Of a stretch of 64,000 nucleotides of DNA, positions 23,437 through 35,104 are shown in pieces. How positions within the stretch are numbered: the first letter of the stretch is position 1; each line of letters begins with the position of its first letter. A program made the position numbers and the translations under genes. Under the pieces are notes generated by a model, which ran no database searches, was not told where the DNA came from, and saw nothing but the letters and a program-made list of their open reading frames with translations. Source of the DNA: Muscardinus avellanarius (Eukaryota > Chordata > Mammalia > Rodentia > Gliridae); assembly GCA_963383645.1 (NCBI GenBank), contig OY726557.1, forward strand, positions 127,704,103 to 127,768,102, given 5' to 3'.

Positions 23437-23768
23437 TTATATCAAAACTAGTCTTATACTTTGAATCTGGAGTATCCTCAAAGGCTCATGTGTTGGAGGC
23501 TTAGTCCCCACTGGTGGTGCAGCTGGGAAGTTCAGGAAACTTTGGGAGATAGGGCCTGGATGAAGAAGTTGGTCACTGCCAGCCATGAGGTGAACAACCA
23601 CCTCTTTCATATGCTGCCACCACCATAATATTCTGCATTGCTTCAGATCCAAAGCAATGGAGCCAGCCCACCATGGACTGACACCTCTATAACCATGAGC
23701 CCAAATAAATATTTTCTCCTTCATGACTTTCTCAGGCACTTTGTCACAGTGATTAAAAAGCCAACACA
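23437..23768 (+). mobile_element. ERVL-MaLR LTR, sense
   Basis: TCCTCAAAGGCTCATGTGTT, AAAGCAATGGAGCCAGCCCA, ATGAGCCCAAATAAATATTT and a final TTTGTCACAGTGATTAAAAA follow the layout of MLT/MST-class LTRs, including the polyadenylation segment near the 3' end. A solitary LTR with no internal sequence. Confidence 0.65.
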
Positions 23769-23769
23769 A

Positions 23770-24590
23770 CCTGCTTTATAAATTATTTTATAAATTATAA
23801 ATTATTAATTATTTTTATTTCACGTGGCCCTTTAGGATTTACAAAATTTGCCTCTCCTGTTTCATGAGCTCTAATCCTCTCACTTTTTTCCATCTCTTTG
23901 AGAGTCAAAGATCTTGGATTATTTGCAATTGTATTCACTAAAGTTTCTAATACCCTACTAGTATGCAATAAATCACTGTGTGTTGGCAGAAGTCTTAAGT
24001 CTTTGCTTCCTACCAAGCCTGATATTTCTTTTCATAGTTCTATGTTGCAATTATTTTTCACTTCCAAGCAATTCTTTCTATTGTTACTCATGCCCCAGAA
24101 TATAAAATACATATGACTTCTGTGAGCCAAATATACGTACACTTTGCAAGTCGACTATAAGCCTGGAACTTTTTTGTGTATGATGTACACAGGGATTAAA
24201 AACATTCACAGTAATTACAGATATGGGAGAAAAAAATTTTAAATGCATTCACTATAAAAGCAATAGTAATTATAATCATTTAAATGGACGGCATACCGTG
24301 AAAACCAATAGTAATGATCCATAACAGTAATGAATGTTAAATTAACTTTGTTATAAATTTTACTTGATATGATTCCCTTGATTGCAGTGTTAAATATTTA
24401 TATGTACTTAATTGTTTTAATTTTCACATGGTGGTTTATTCAAAATTTAAAAAGAAATACATGATGTTTTGCTTAGCATGATCCTCAGTGTTGTTAGTTT
24501 TACTAGAGATATAATCATTAAAAATATTGTAATGTCATTTAAATAATAGACATATTGTAAAATTAGCTGGGGAGGGAGAGAGCACTATGA
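23770..24590. other. Unique AT-rich DNA
   Basis: No features recognised. Overlapping 70-codon frames on both strands look like chance. Confidence 0.45.
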
Positions 24591-24748
24591 ATTTTAACAC
24601 ATGTATAGATTTCAGGAGCCATCTCCACAATCAGAATACAAAGCAAATCTATCAATGAAAAGAAATTCCTTAGGTTACCCTTGTGTAGTCAAATCCTCCC
24701 ACCCTTTGCCTTGAAAACCACATATCTATTTTAGACAGGATAGTTTTA
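24590..24748 (-). mobile_element. Old L1 3'UTR fragment, antisense (tentative)
   Basis: The run TCAGGAGCCATCTCCACAAT ... CCTCCCACCCTTTGCCTTGA resembles the antisense 3' end of old L1M elements, also seen at 34100-34200 and 58650-58740. A SINE follows. Confidence 0.35.
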
Positions 24749-24749
24749 T

Positions 24750-24902
24750 TTTTTTTTTGTACCAGATATTGAACCCAGAGGCATTCTACCTCCAAGATAC
24801 ACCCCCAATAATTTTTACTTTTCATTTTGAAACAGGAGCACACTAAGTTCCTGAGGCTAGCCTCAAACCTGTGATCCTCTTGTCTCAGACTCTCAAGTAC
24901 TG
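24750..24902 (-). repeat. SINE, B1-ID type, 5'-truncated
   Basis: ID tail GAACCCAGAGGCATTCTACC and part of the B1 head (CTCAGACTCTCAAGTACTGG). The first ~35 bases of the element are missing. Confidence 0.8.
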
Positions 24903-25577
24903 GCTTATTCATTGAGTATTTGACATTATCTCTATTTTTCCCAGTGGTTGAACAAGAGATCCAATATTCATATTTGCCTTTTAATACCCAACTTAAAATT
25001 AATATTTTACCACTTTAAATGGAAGGTAGGAATGTTGCCACCAGGTAGATCGTTTTATATTGTAGTGGTCGAGATAAATCGAAAATTTCATGTAAAAATT
25101 ATTATAACTTTTGTTTTTAATTATTCCATGTATATATAAATATGTTTTAATTTTAATTGACAAAGATTATATATTTATCATGTACAACATATTGTTTTAA
25201 AATATGCATACCATGTGGAATGGATATATGGAGCTAATTTAGGTATTCATTACATCACTTATCTTTTTTGTGATGAGAAAACTTAAAATCTATTCTCTTA
25301 GCAATTTTCAGGAATCTGGTACATTGTTGTTAACTAATCATCATGTCTGATATATCTCTTTAATTTATTGATCCTATCTACCTAAAATTTCGTGTTCTTT
25401 GACCAACATATCTCTATTCATTTTCGGTAAATATTGTCTTTCAGTCCAATATTATGGGTTAAACTTTTTTAGATTATGCATAGAAATAAGATCATATGAT
25501 AATTTTCTATTCCTGGATTGTTTGAGTTAACATTATATTCTCTAGGTTCATCAATGTGGCTGCAAATGACAAGATTT

Positions 25578-25759
25578 TGTTTTTTTGGTGGTTCCTAGAA
25601 GCCCTTCTACCTCCGGCTACACTCCCAGACCTATTTTTATATTTTTTTTATTTGGAAACAGGGTATCTTAAGCCAACGAGGCTGGTTTCAAACTATGTGA
25701 TCCTCCTGTCTCCGCCTCCCCAGCTCAGGGATTACAAGCGTGCACCACCACGCCCGGCT
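25578..25759 (-). repeat. SINE, variant-tail subfamily
   Basis: Variant tail words AGAAGCCCTTCTACCTCCGG and ACACTCCCAGACCTATTTTT plus a complete B1 head. It interrupts the ancient L1. A short duplication, AAGATTTT, flanks it at 25570-25577 and 25761-25768. Confidence 0.85.
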
Positions 25760-27132
25760 TAAGATTTTCTTCTTTTAAAGACTGAATAGTATTGCATTGT
25801 GTATATATAGTGCATTTTATTTATCCATTCATCTTTGATGGAGAGTTAGGTTGATTCTGTATCTTGACTATTGTGATATTTGCATATATCCCTTCCACTA
25901 TCTTTCAATACATACCTTGAAGGGGGATTGTTGGATTTTATGAATGTCCTTTTTTTAGGTTCTGGAGGCCCCTTCATGCTGTTTTCCATAATGGCTGTAC
26001 TAATTTGCGTTTTCATCAAGAGTGGAGAGTTTTCTTTTCTTCACATCCTCAACAACACTTCTGCCTTTTTATCAATAGCCATTCTAAGATATGAGATGAT
26101 ATCGGTTTTAATTTGCATTTGTGTGACGATTCATGATGTTGAGCCTTTTCTCAAATTCTTGTTTGCCATGAGTATGTATTTTTGGAAAAATGTCCATTAA
26201 AATTACTGTCCATACTTCATCAATTTTGTTTGTTTGTTTTGCTATTGAATAGTTTAAGTTCTTTATATATTTGATATTAACTCCTTATCCAATATATGGT
26301 TTATAAATATCTAATCCCACTTTATAGGTTGTCTCACACATGTGCACATACAGACATGTGTTGATTGTTTCCTTAGCTGTGCAGAAGCTTTTTAGTTCAA
26401 TATAATTCTATTTGTCTACTTTGTTTCCTGCACTTTGGGGTTCATATAAAAAAATCATTGTCCAGACCAATCGTTTGCAGTTTCCCCTGTATGTTTCCTT
26501 CTAGTAGCATGTAACATCAGGGATTACATTTAAGTTTTAAATTCATTTTGAGTTGATTTTTAAAATTTGATATGTAATAAATGTTTAATTTCATTCTCTT
26601 ATCTATGGATATCTAATTGTTTTAATACCATTTATTGAAGAGACTATCTTTTTCCCATTGTGTTTTCTTGACCCTGTTAATAAAAATCAATTGACTCTAA
26701 ATTACTATATTTATTTCTGAGTTCTCTTCTGTTCCACTAATCTTTGTGACTGTTTTTCATTCAATTGTTACATTATTTTGATTTCTATAGCTTTACATTA
26801 TATTTTAAGCCAGGTATTATTACATATTATATCTTTAACTCTTTTACTTTTGGCCAAGATTGCTTTGCTCGCCAAGATTTTTGTCATTCCATATGAAAGC
26901 TGGGGATCTTTTCCTGTGAAAACTGATCTTGCAATTGTCATAAGGATTACACTGAATTTGTAGATTAATTTGGGTAGTATAGATATTTTGATGGTATTAA
27001 TTATTTTAATACATGAACATGAGATATATTTGCTCATTTACCCATTTACTAGTGTTTTCTATTTCTTTCATCAATGTTTCATAATTTTTAAAGTTTAGGT
27101 ATTTCACCTCCTTGATTAAAGTTATCTCTAAG

Positions 27133-27359
27133 TTTTATTTATTTATTTATTTATTTATTATTGTATTGGGGATTACACCCAGGGGCATTCTACCTCTGAG
27201 CTACACCTCCAGTCCTATTTTTTATTCTTTATTTTGAAACAGTGTCTCACTAAGTTGTGGAGAGCCTTACTAAGTAGCTGAGCCAGGCCTCAGATCTGTG
27301 ATTCTCCTATCTCAGTCTTCAAATTACTGGGATTACAAGCATGCACTACCACACCTAGG
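27133..27359 (-). repeat. SINE, B1-ID type, with (TTTA)n tail
   Basis: (TTTA)n at 27133-27160 is the reversed A-rich tail. It is followed by ID tail (CCCAGGGGCATTCTACCTCT), linker and B1 head (GGGATTACAAGCATGCACTA). Short TATCTCT flanks are the likely duplication. It interrupts the ancient L1. Confidence 0.88.
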
Positions 27360-28569
27360 TATCTCTGAATAGTTTTTCCAGCTATTATAAATTGGATTTT
27401 TCTTATTTCTTTTTTGGAGAGTTTATCATTAGTGTATGGAAATGATATTGATTTTTGCATATTGATCTTTATATCTTACATTTTGTTGAATTTGTTTACT
27501 AGTTCTTTGGGGTTTTCTCTATATAACATTATGTTATCTACGAACAAGAATAATTTAACTTCTTTCTTTTTTATTTGGATGCCTTTTTTACTTCTTTTCC
27601 AGTACTAGAAAGAATAAATGTTAAGAATGGTCATCTTTGTCTTATTCCTGATCTTAAAAGCTTTCAAAATTTTTACTGAGTTTTATACCAACTGTGATTT
27701 TGTCATAAATGGCCTCTATTGTGTACAGATACATTCCTCTTACATGTAATTTGTTGAGAGTTTTTATCCTAAAATGATGTTGAATTTTGCCAAACACATT
27801 TTCTGCATCTATTAAGATAATCATACATGATTTTGTCTTTCATATAATCAATGTCATGTAACTCATATTTAGATTTTCAAATGTTGAACCATCCTTTCAT
27901 TCCTGGGGGAAATCCCATTTTTATCATGGTGAATGATTCTTTTCATGTAATACTGAAATCAGTTTATTTGGTATGTTTTGAGGATTATTGCATCTGTATT
28001 CATCAGGGTGTTTGGTCTGTAATTTTCAACTTTTATAATGTCCTTGTCTGGCTTTGGTACCAGAGTAATACTGTCATTAAAAAGAATGTTTCTCTCCTTT
28101 AATGTTTGAAAGAGTTTGAAATGGATTGACATTAGTTCTTTAAATGTTCTATATAATTGAAAGGTAAAGCCCTTAGATCCTGGGCTTTTCTTTGAGGGGA
28201 GCTTTTTATTACTGATCGAAACTCTTTATTCATCATTGGCTATTCCACTAAAAATAACACAAATTTTAACAAGATTAAAAGAAGGTAATTAGCCTGTTTT
28301 ACAAATTCAAATAGTAATTATCCTTTTTGTTCTTTCCTGCTCCTGAAATGCTAGGTTTTCCTTCAATAGCATTTTTCTTCTACTGAACTTTCTTTAACAT
28401 TTCCTTCAGAGCTTGTCAATTGGTAATAGATTTCCCTAGATTTCTTTCATCCTGGAATTTCTTGCCTTTGCCTGTACTTTTAAATAGATGGATATGATAT
28501 TGTGAAATATATATTAGTTCTTACTCCAGTTTCCTGGAACACAAATCCTAAAGGTCCTTGGAATTTTCA

Positions 28570-29560
28570 AAGTCATCATGTCTTTTTGTATGGCAACAAG
28601 TTGGCATAGCTGCAGGATGAGGACCCATCACAGGAAAGACCAAAAAAGGATTAGAGACTTTTGTTCTTCACCTAGACCTTCTGAGAGGTGAAAGAGGCTG
28701 AAGGGGAAGTTACTCACCCATGGACATTGACTTGATCAATCATGCCTGCATGATAAAGCCTAGAAAGGCAGAGAGTGGAAGAATTTCTGGATAGCTGAAC
28801 CTGGTGAGGTTCCTAGAGACAGATGCAACTGGAGAGCCCGTGGGAGGTCTGCACTCTTCACCTGTGCTTCACCTAATGAATTGCTTCATCTGTATCTTTT
28901 ACAATATCTGTAATGGCAAACAGATGAATATGTTCCTCTAATTTGTTCATTTGTTCTAGAAAATTAATCAAATCCAATAATGGGATGGTAAGAAGTCCAA
29001 CTGACAACTGGTAGGTCAGAAGATCCAGAGAACAAGACTTTGACTGGGGTCTTTAGTATGGAGCAGTCTGTAGGACTGAGCCCTCAAATGTGAATGCCTA
29101 CAATGCTTCTATACAGACAGACTCAGAATTAAATTAGAGGAGGCCAGCTGTGGTGGTACAGGCCTATAATCCTAGTACTTGGGAGGCTGAGACAGAAAGA
29201 TAGCAAGTTTGAGGCCAACCTCAGCAATTTATCAAGACCCTCTTTCAAATTTTAAAAATAAAATTAGTCCTGGGAGTATAGCACAGAGGTAGAATGCCCC
29301 TGAATTCACAACTTAATACCAGAAAAATTAAAAAAAATAAGTAAATGAAAACAGGGATGGGGGTATACTCAGAGGTAGAATTCCTTTTGATTTAGCCTCC
29401 AGCATCAACAAAAAATAAAAACAAACCAAAATAATAATTCAATTAGTGAATAGACATTTGATGTCCACTTGGTAATTAAATGCTTGCTTGGTGCCTGGGG
29501 AAAAACTCCTATATACATTTGGAGCTAAAAGCATGTTGTGAGAGAAGTGTGAGGGAAACT
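28570..29560 (+). mobile_element. ERVL-type LTR (MLT2-like), interrupted by a SINE
   Basis: CATCACAGGAAAGACCAAAA, GGAGAGCCCGTGGGAGGTCT, AGCAGTCTGTAGGACTGAGC and CAGAATTAAATTAGAGGA, then after the SINE TGCTTGCTTGGTGCCTGGGG. This order resembles MLT2-class ERVL LTRs as I recall them. It splits the antisense ancient L1. The family name is uncertain; the LTR character is more likely than not. Confidence 0.45.
29142..29420 (+). repeat. SINE with two ID-like tails
   Basis: B1 head, linker and a normal ID tail (AGCACAGAGGTAGAATGCCC) to about 29320. After an A-rich spacer comes a second ID-like unit (ACAGGGATGGGGGTATACTC, AGAGGTAGAATTCC) ending near 29405. It is either a B1-ID-ID trimer or an ID inserted in the A tail. 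Confidence 0.7.
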
Positions 29561-30190
29561 GAATTTTTATAATCATAAACTATAGGATCACTAAATACAG
29601 AACAATGGATTAACAGTTCTTTGCTTTTAGCACCTAGAAATGTCATTCCATTATTTTCTGTCCTTCATGGTAATAAAAAAAAAATTCTGAGCTTCCCTAA
29701 ATTTAATTACAAGAGCTGGGGGGGTGGAATGGGAAATAAATAAGGCAAGTTAAGCAACAGAAGGACTTTTTTACATTCCTGAATATATGTTGAACCTCAA
29801 CTTGAATCTCATCAAGGCAAATCACCAGGTCCACTTCGCTCTGTTTACACATAAACTTCCAAGATCATTAACCTCAGCAAATCCAGAGTAACAATTAATC
29901 CTTTGTATGCACTGTTCTCCAATCCCAAAGCCTTCCTCTCTTCATATACTCTATCTATAGCCTTCTTTTCCATAACCAATATAGGTTCGATAAAAGCAAC
30001 TAATGCTTTCTTCAAATTTTCATTAAAAATATTATTTCTAGGTCCACCATAAGTTTTTGTAGCTTCTTTCTAGTCTTGCTGCTGGCAGTTGTGGAAACTT
30101 GTGATAGGACCTGATCTTTTCATTACCCAGTTGACCCAATAAATCTTTTTATTTTAGAGGTACCTAAGTCTCAGGGGTTTAGTTTACTGC
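29560..30190. other. Unassigned DNA
   Basis: No firm family. GACCCAATAAATCTTTTTAT near 30130 has the look of an LTR polyadenylation region, but nothing else supports it. Confidence 0.35.
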
Positions 30191-31340
30191 TAAATTTTTA
30201 TGAGAAATCTGCCGTTATTTGATTTGACTGCTATGAATCCAAGTTGTTTCTTTAATGTGACATGCTGGTTTTCTCCAGCCAATTTTAATAATTTTCTCTT
30301 TGTCTTTTAGGACTTTATATCTGCATATGTATTTTTCTAAATTTTTCCTATTTGCAGTATGCTAAGCTGATGTATGAGCCAATTATGTTCCAAGAAGTTT
30401 GAAAAAATTCAACATGTTTTCTGCACCAATTGCGTTCTCCTCTTCATCAAAGATACTGATAATATGTGTATTAGACTGTTTTATATTGTCTCCGAGTACC
30501 TGAATCTCTTCTCCTTTAAGTTCTTCTTAAAAAAAAAACTTTCTACCACTTCTTTTATTGAATAATTTCTGTTGATATATTGTTAAATTCGTTGACTCTT
30601 TCATCTGTCTTTTCCATTCTGCTATTGAACTAATCCATTGGATTTTGTACAATTATTGTATTGTTCAACTCTAAAATTTCCATTTTACTCTACTTTATAG
30701 CTTCTCTTTCTCTTTCTTGAAACTTTCTATCTCTTTACCTATTTCTAAAATAGTCATCTTAACTTAACACACTTATCATAACTGCATTAAAGTCTTGGAA
30801 ATCACAATTTCTGGGTTACCCCGGGCTTGATCTCTGTTTTCATCTCCCCTGAACACTGTCAGAATTGCCTGATTTTAAGGCATGTAATTCTGTTTTGGAT
30901 ACTAGGTGTTGGGAAAATGAGACTCAGACTTTTGAAAGTCTTATGGAGGTTGTGTGTTTTGTTTTTATTTTCTGTTCATTAATCAATCTGGTTAAGTTCT
31001 GATCACAAGTTCCGAGTTACTGTGCATGGACTGTGGTTCCAACATCAGTTCTCTCCAGAGGCTTTGGAGGGGGTTGCACCTGCGCAGTATTTGCGCCTTC
31101 TGAGAACAATCTGCAGTCCAGGCAGGTGAGTTGTCTTGACAGTCCCCGCACATTAGGAACATCGCCCTGCATGAGCAGGTTGAAGAGAGGCAAAAGTTGC
31201 TCTTTCTCCAACTCTGTTGTCCATGCTACTTCACTGATATTCTTTGGCACCCTTGGGTGACCCAGCATGGGACTTCATCTGTCTGTGCCTTGCTGCTCAC
31301 TTCCCACAAGTGAGTCATCCTAACCTGCAGAGCCACACAG
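30190..31340 (-). mobile_element. Ancient L1 5' region, antisense
   Basis: TCTGTTGATATATTGTTAAA, CTGTCTTTTCCATTCTGCTA, CTAAAATTTCCATTTTACTC and CTGCATTAAAGTCTTGGAAA follow the antisense order of an old L1M 5'UTR/ORF1 region. It lies on the same strand as 25130-28560 and in collinear order, so it is probably the same element, separated by the LTR insertion. The part beyond 30960 is less certain. Confidence 0.5.
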
Positions 31341-31608
31341 CAGAGGACAGTGAGAGGAAAAGAGCAGTATGAATTCATTACACTCTTTGCACCCTAATTC
31401 CTCGGGTCAAAAAATATCATTTTCCTCCCTTGTAGTTTTAGGGGCATATTCAGCTGTTATAGTGAATACCATGGAATAGCTGTAGCTTTGGGCTACAGCC
31501 TAGTGGCTGGAGTTGGAGAAAGAGAATAGGGCATCAATCTTATTTTCTCTGTCCTGTAGGGGACCACCCCTTTATAAGGATAGGAATGAGAAATCTCTTA
31601 GAGCCTTA

Positions 31609-31729
31609 TTTTTTCTTTCTCCTTCCTTCCTCCCTTCCTCCCTTCCTTCCTTCCTTCCTTTTCTTCTTCTTCTTCTTCTTCTTCTTCTTCTTCTTCTTCT
31701 TCTTCTTCTTCTTCTTCTTCTTCTTCTTT

Positions 31730-31777
<48 letters not shown>

Positions 31778-31797
31778 TCCTTCTTTCCTTCTTTCCT
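31609..31797. repeat. Polypyrimidine tract: (CTTCC)n-(TTC)n-(TTTC)n
   Basis: 189 consecutive bases of only C and T. It has irregular CCTTCC units to ~31659, about 23 TTC units (31660-31728) and about 12 TTTC units. It is the expanded 3' tail of the minus-strand SINE that follows. Reverse frames predicting poly-Lys/Arg proteins here are artefacts. Confidence 0.95.
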
Positions 31798-31993
31798 GGT
31801 ACTGGGGGTTGAATCCAGGGGCATTCTACCTCTGGGTTATACCCCCAGCTCTATTATATTTTATTTTTGAAACAGGGTCTTCTTAGGTTGATGACAGTCT
31901 TACTACTTACTGAGGCCATCCTCAAACCTGTGATCCTTCTGTCTTGGCCTCTCAAGTACTGGGATTACAGGCATACACTGCCATACCAGACTT
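31798..31993 (-). repeat. SINE, B1-ID type
   Basis: ID tail TCCAGGGGCATTCTACCTCT and B1 head TACTGGGATTACAGGCATAC in reverse. Its poly-A tail corresponds to the polypyrimidine tract on its left. Confidence 0.88.
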
Positions 31994-31999
31994 CTTCCT

Positions 32000-34020
32000 A
32001 ACCACACTTTGTGTACAACTTGGTTTTGAGTTGGGAGATATGTAAGCAAAAACAAACCAGAAGACTCACTGGCAAACTGATTCGATGTGAAGTTCTGGTT
32101 TCTTTGTCTAATGTATGTGCTCTTGTTCACTGTTCAATCTTTAAATAGCTGCTCTGTGTATGTTATTCAGAAGTTCTAGTTTCATGTAGTAAGAGATGGC
32201 ATGGAATGTGCCTGCTCTCTCTTCACTGAAATTGAAACTTTTCTATAGAATAAATTTACAGATAATTGTGACATGTCTGAACCCACTACTGGAAGGTCTG
32301 TACATTTTCCAGGGCTAGGTGTTTTAGTACAACTGGTAGTCCAATTTGTAAAACAAAACAAGGTAAATGGATTGGTTTGCAATGATAACAAGCAGAAAGA
32401 AGTAAATTATCTGTAGTGTTTACTGGAGATGTCTTAGAAGAGACTAAACATTTATATATCCTCGCCTGAATCTGGAAAGATAAAGAGATCTGTGAAAAGA
32501 TATTCAGGATGATACCATTTGAGTCCAGGCATAGTCCAGGGGCTAGAATATGCCCCTGATACCAAAAAAATTGAGAGATTTTCCAAGACTTAAGTTACCA
32601 TTTCCTTTTAGCATACCACCCACACGTTTCTGGGAAAAGTCTAATTTCATTTCAAGTAAGAAGTGTTCTAGCTGCTTTCAAAACAAGTGGTTTGTAATGA
32701 ACTATTATAATATCAACTTGCAAAAAGTATGAGGAACTGCAACTTTTCTCTCCTAAGTAGCTCAGTGGAATTAACGAGAGCCTCAGACCAAGATTTTAGG
32801 CCCTTAAATTGGTGATACTGAGTCATAAATCATCTCCTTGTAAACACTTCAAAACCTTACAAATTCCTCTCTGTAGAAACAGGCAAAAACAAACAAACAA
32901 ACAAACAAAAAAGCGCAATAAGCCAGAAGTTTAGACCAGGGCACATCAACTAGCTCATTATAATGATTGACTTGCTTATTGAAGGATGTTGGGTCCTAGA
33001 GTTTTCCACCCCTTTTCTTCTCTGTTTTGGAAGATATCCACCCATATTCTAATATTCAAGAATTCTCACCCTGCACTTAAGTCACTGGGGAAACATTTTC
33101 TCCCTGTGAAAAACTATTACTAGAGTAAATATAACATTGAAAATCTTGTTAGCAAGATGATCCACGAGGCAAGTCATTCTTAGTACCTTCTTCCCAAACA
33201 ACTCTAACCACATTTTTTTGGGTTACTTTTGGATTTTCAACCAAAAAAAATGGTGAAAGTTAGTGAAATTACTTATAGATACTAGTATCTATGAGCCAAT
33301 ATAGCCTGTTACTAAGCATGGTGTAGAGATGGAGCCATGACTATTATAAAAAATATTGTATAACTATTATCATAGGCTCTAGTTCTATCTCTGCCATATG
33401 CTGTCATTGTTTGAGGAATTCATGAGTTCTTTGAGTTTTGAAGCATCCACTTTTGGTAGATGACTCTAGAAGAGATATTATGAAAAATTCATTTTGTGGA
33501 TGAAGAGTTTGGGCAAAACTCATAATCTCATAGTCAACACTGCTTTTTTATTACTTGGATGACTATGGAAGTTTAGCCACATAGATTTGGTATATTCACA
33601 CCCTTGAAGATATATGTTATAAGGTGAATATAGTTTATTTTAGTCAAGCCAAAGGACCAAAGCAGAATTAACTGAAACTTAAGGAAGATATATTTCAGTT
33701 TATTATATGGAAATTTTTATGGTGATATTTTTACAATTCTGAATTGAACTTATACGTACTAGAAATGAAATGACTTTTCTCAAAATGTTATTAGCACCCA
33801 ATCATTCCCTTCAACATCACACTGTACTAATCCAGCACTGTGTTTAAAGAATGAATGATCAGGACCTCAGTTTATTATATTAGCTGTATTTATTCATGGT
33901 TGTCTCTGTCCTTTTCTCTCTAACCTTTACTTTCTTTCCAATTGATCTTCCAGGAAACATCTTTCATTATATTATCACTTTTTGCCAAAAAAATTCATTT
34001 TATTCTTGAATAAATGCAGA
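32000..34020. other. Unique DNA, nothing firmly recognised
   Basis: A short SINE-like scrap near 32525-32572 (GGGGCTAGAATATGCCCCTG) and an (AAAC)n patch at 32889-32910. No coding region, RNA gene or repeat family otherwise seen. Confidence 0.4.
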
Positions 34021-34348
34021 TTATTTTATTTTAACATTTTTGCATAAAATATGATATACATTAAGAAAATATACACAGCAAAATCCCAGGCTATATGATT
34101 TATCACACAAGAAAGCATTCTTGTAACTACCATCCAGATCTAAAAGTAAAAACTTCCATATCCCCCACCAATCATTGGTTCCACCATTCTTCTGAACAGA
34201 ATTATTTCAGTTCCTAATAATTACATTTTTTATAGCTTTACTACAAAAAAAATCCATTCCTAAGTCCTACGTCTTAGCTCTGTTTGTATTTTAAATTTAT
34301 ATAAATGGAATGATATGGTATCTATCCTTATGTCTTACTCCTTCCCTC
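34020..34348 (-). mobile_element. Ancient L1 3'UTR, antisense, left of the composite insertion
   Basis: TTGTAACTACCATCCAGATC and ATTTATATAAATGGAATGAT are typical of old antisense L1M 3' sequence. The same element resumes at 39684 (ACAAGTCATTTTCATTGCTG) after the composite insertion, so it was the target. Confidence 0.45.
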
Positions 34349-34363
34349 AAAAATGTCTTATGA
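34349..34363 (+). repeat. Target-site duplication, left copy
   Basis: AAAAATGTCTTATGA, identical over 15 bp to 39669-39683. The pair encloses both composite L1 units, so the outermost ends belong to insertion by target-primed reverse transcription. Confidence 0.88.
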
Positions 34364-35104
34364 GAAGACTTCCAGGAGGATGGCGACGGAGAAAAGCGGG
34401 GCTTATGAGCCCCACTAACAACCAGTCTTTATTACGACAAAATCAGCACCTTTCATAACCAGAAAACACCATCAGAAGAGAAACAAAAATAAATGTAATT
34501 ACAAGAGACAAAGAAAAAGAGGGCTGGAAAAATGAGACACCAGAAAGAAACCAGACTGCAGTGCTGCAGCCGGAGCCGCGGCGTGAAACGGTGTGGATGC
34601 CATCTTCCCTTGCAGCACCAGGCCCTAGAGAGGAGGAGGACTCATAACGGAGCTCAGAGCAAGAGAGGAGATACGCTGGCCTCACGCCTGAGGATGCAGC
34701 AGCAGCGCCTTATTGCCGGCGGCAACGGCGAGTTCCCTGGATGGCTAAAGACCAACGCACTCGCAGCAAATTCATCGAATTCAGTACAGCTACATCTGCG
34801 TACTCAACAACAGTGAGTCAAATTGCGGGCCACAGAGGAGAAATCCCAGGACTGTACTCCCTGGGACTTGATCCAGTGGGGGAGGGGCGGTGGCAGAGAT
34901 ATCACACCATAGGAGAACTTCAACCCGGCACCCCCCACAGTCTAAAGCAGCCTCTATCGACTCTCTGGGTCGGAGACTCTGTGATACAACCCAGTAAAGG
35001 AGAAGTGGGGTCTGAGATACTACTGACTCGAGATCCAGAACACCTTAAGTGAAGTCATAGTGATCCAAGGGAAGAACCCAGAGAAGGCACAAACTTCCGA
35101 AATC

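Larger units (their letters stand above)
25130..28560 (-). mobile_element. Ancient L1 (L1MA-like), antisense, 3'UTR to mid-element
   Basis: Begins in the old 3'UTR word TGTACAACATATTGTTTTAA and CATACCATGTGGAATGGATA. It proceeds through reversed ORF2: GTGCAGAAGCTTTTTAGTTC, CATTTATTGAAGAGACTATC, GAATTTGTAGATTAATTTGG, TCCTGGGCTTTTCTTTGAGG. At 28400-28480 it reaches a 5' region. No coding capacity remains. Two SINEs interrupt it. The 5' end probably continues at 30190-31340 after an LTR insertion. Confidence 0.75.

Noticed and set aside
31513..31870. Plus-strand frames of 94-99 codons and a 72-codon minus frame rich in Leu, Phe or Lys
   Set aside because: They are translations of the CTT/CTTT microsatellite and would exist in any such array.
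32182..32391. 69-codon minus ORF with many Thr/Pro/Cys
   Set aside because: No homology recognised, no supporting start context or splice signals; likely chance.
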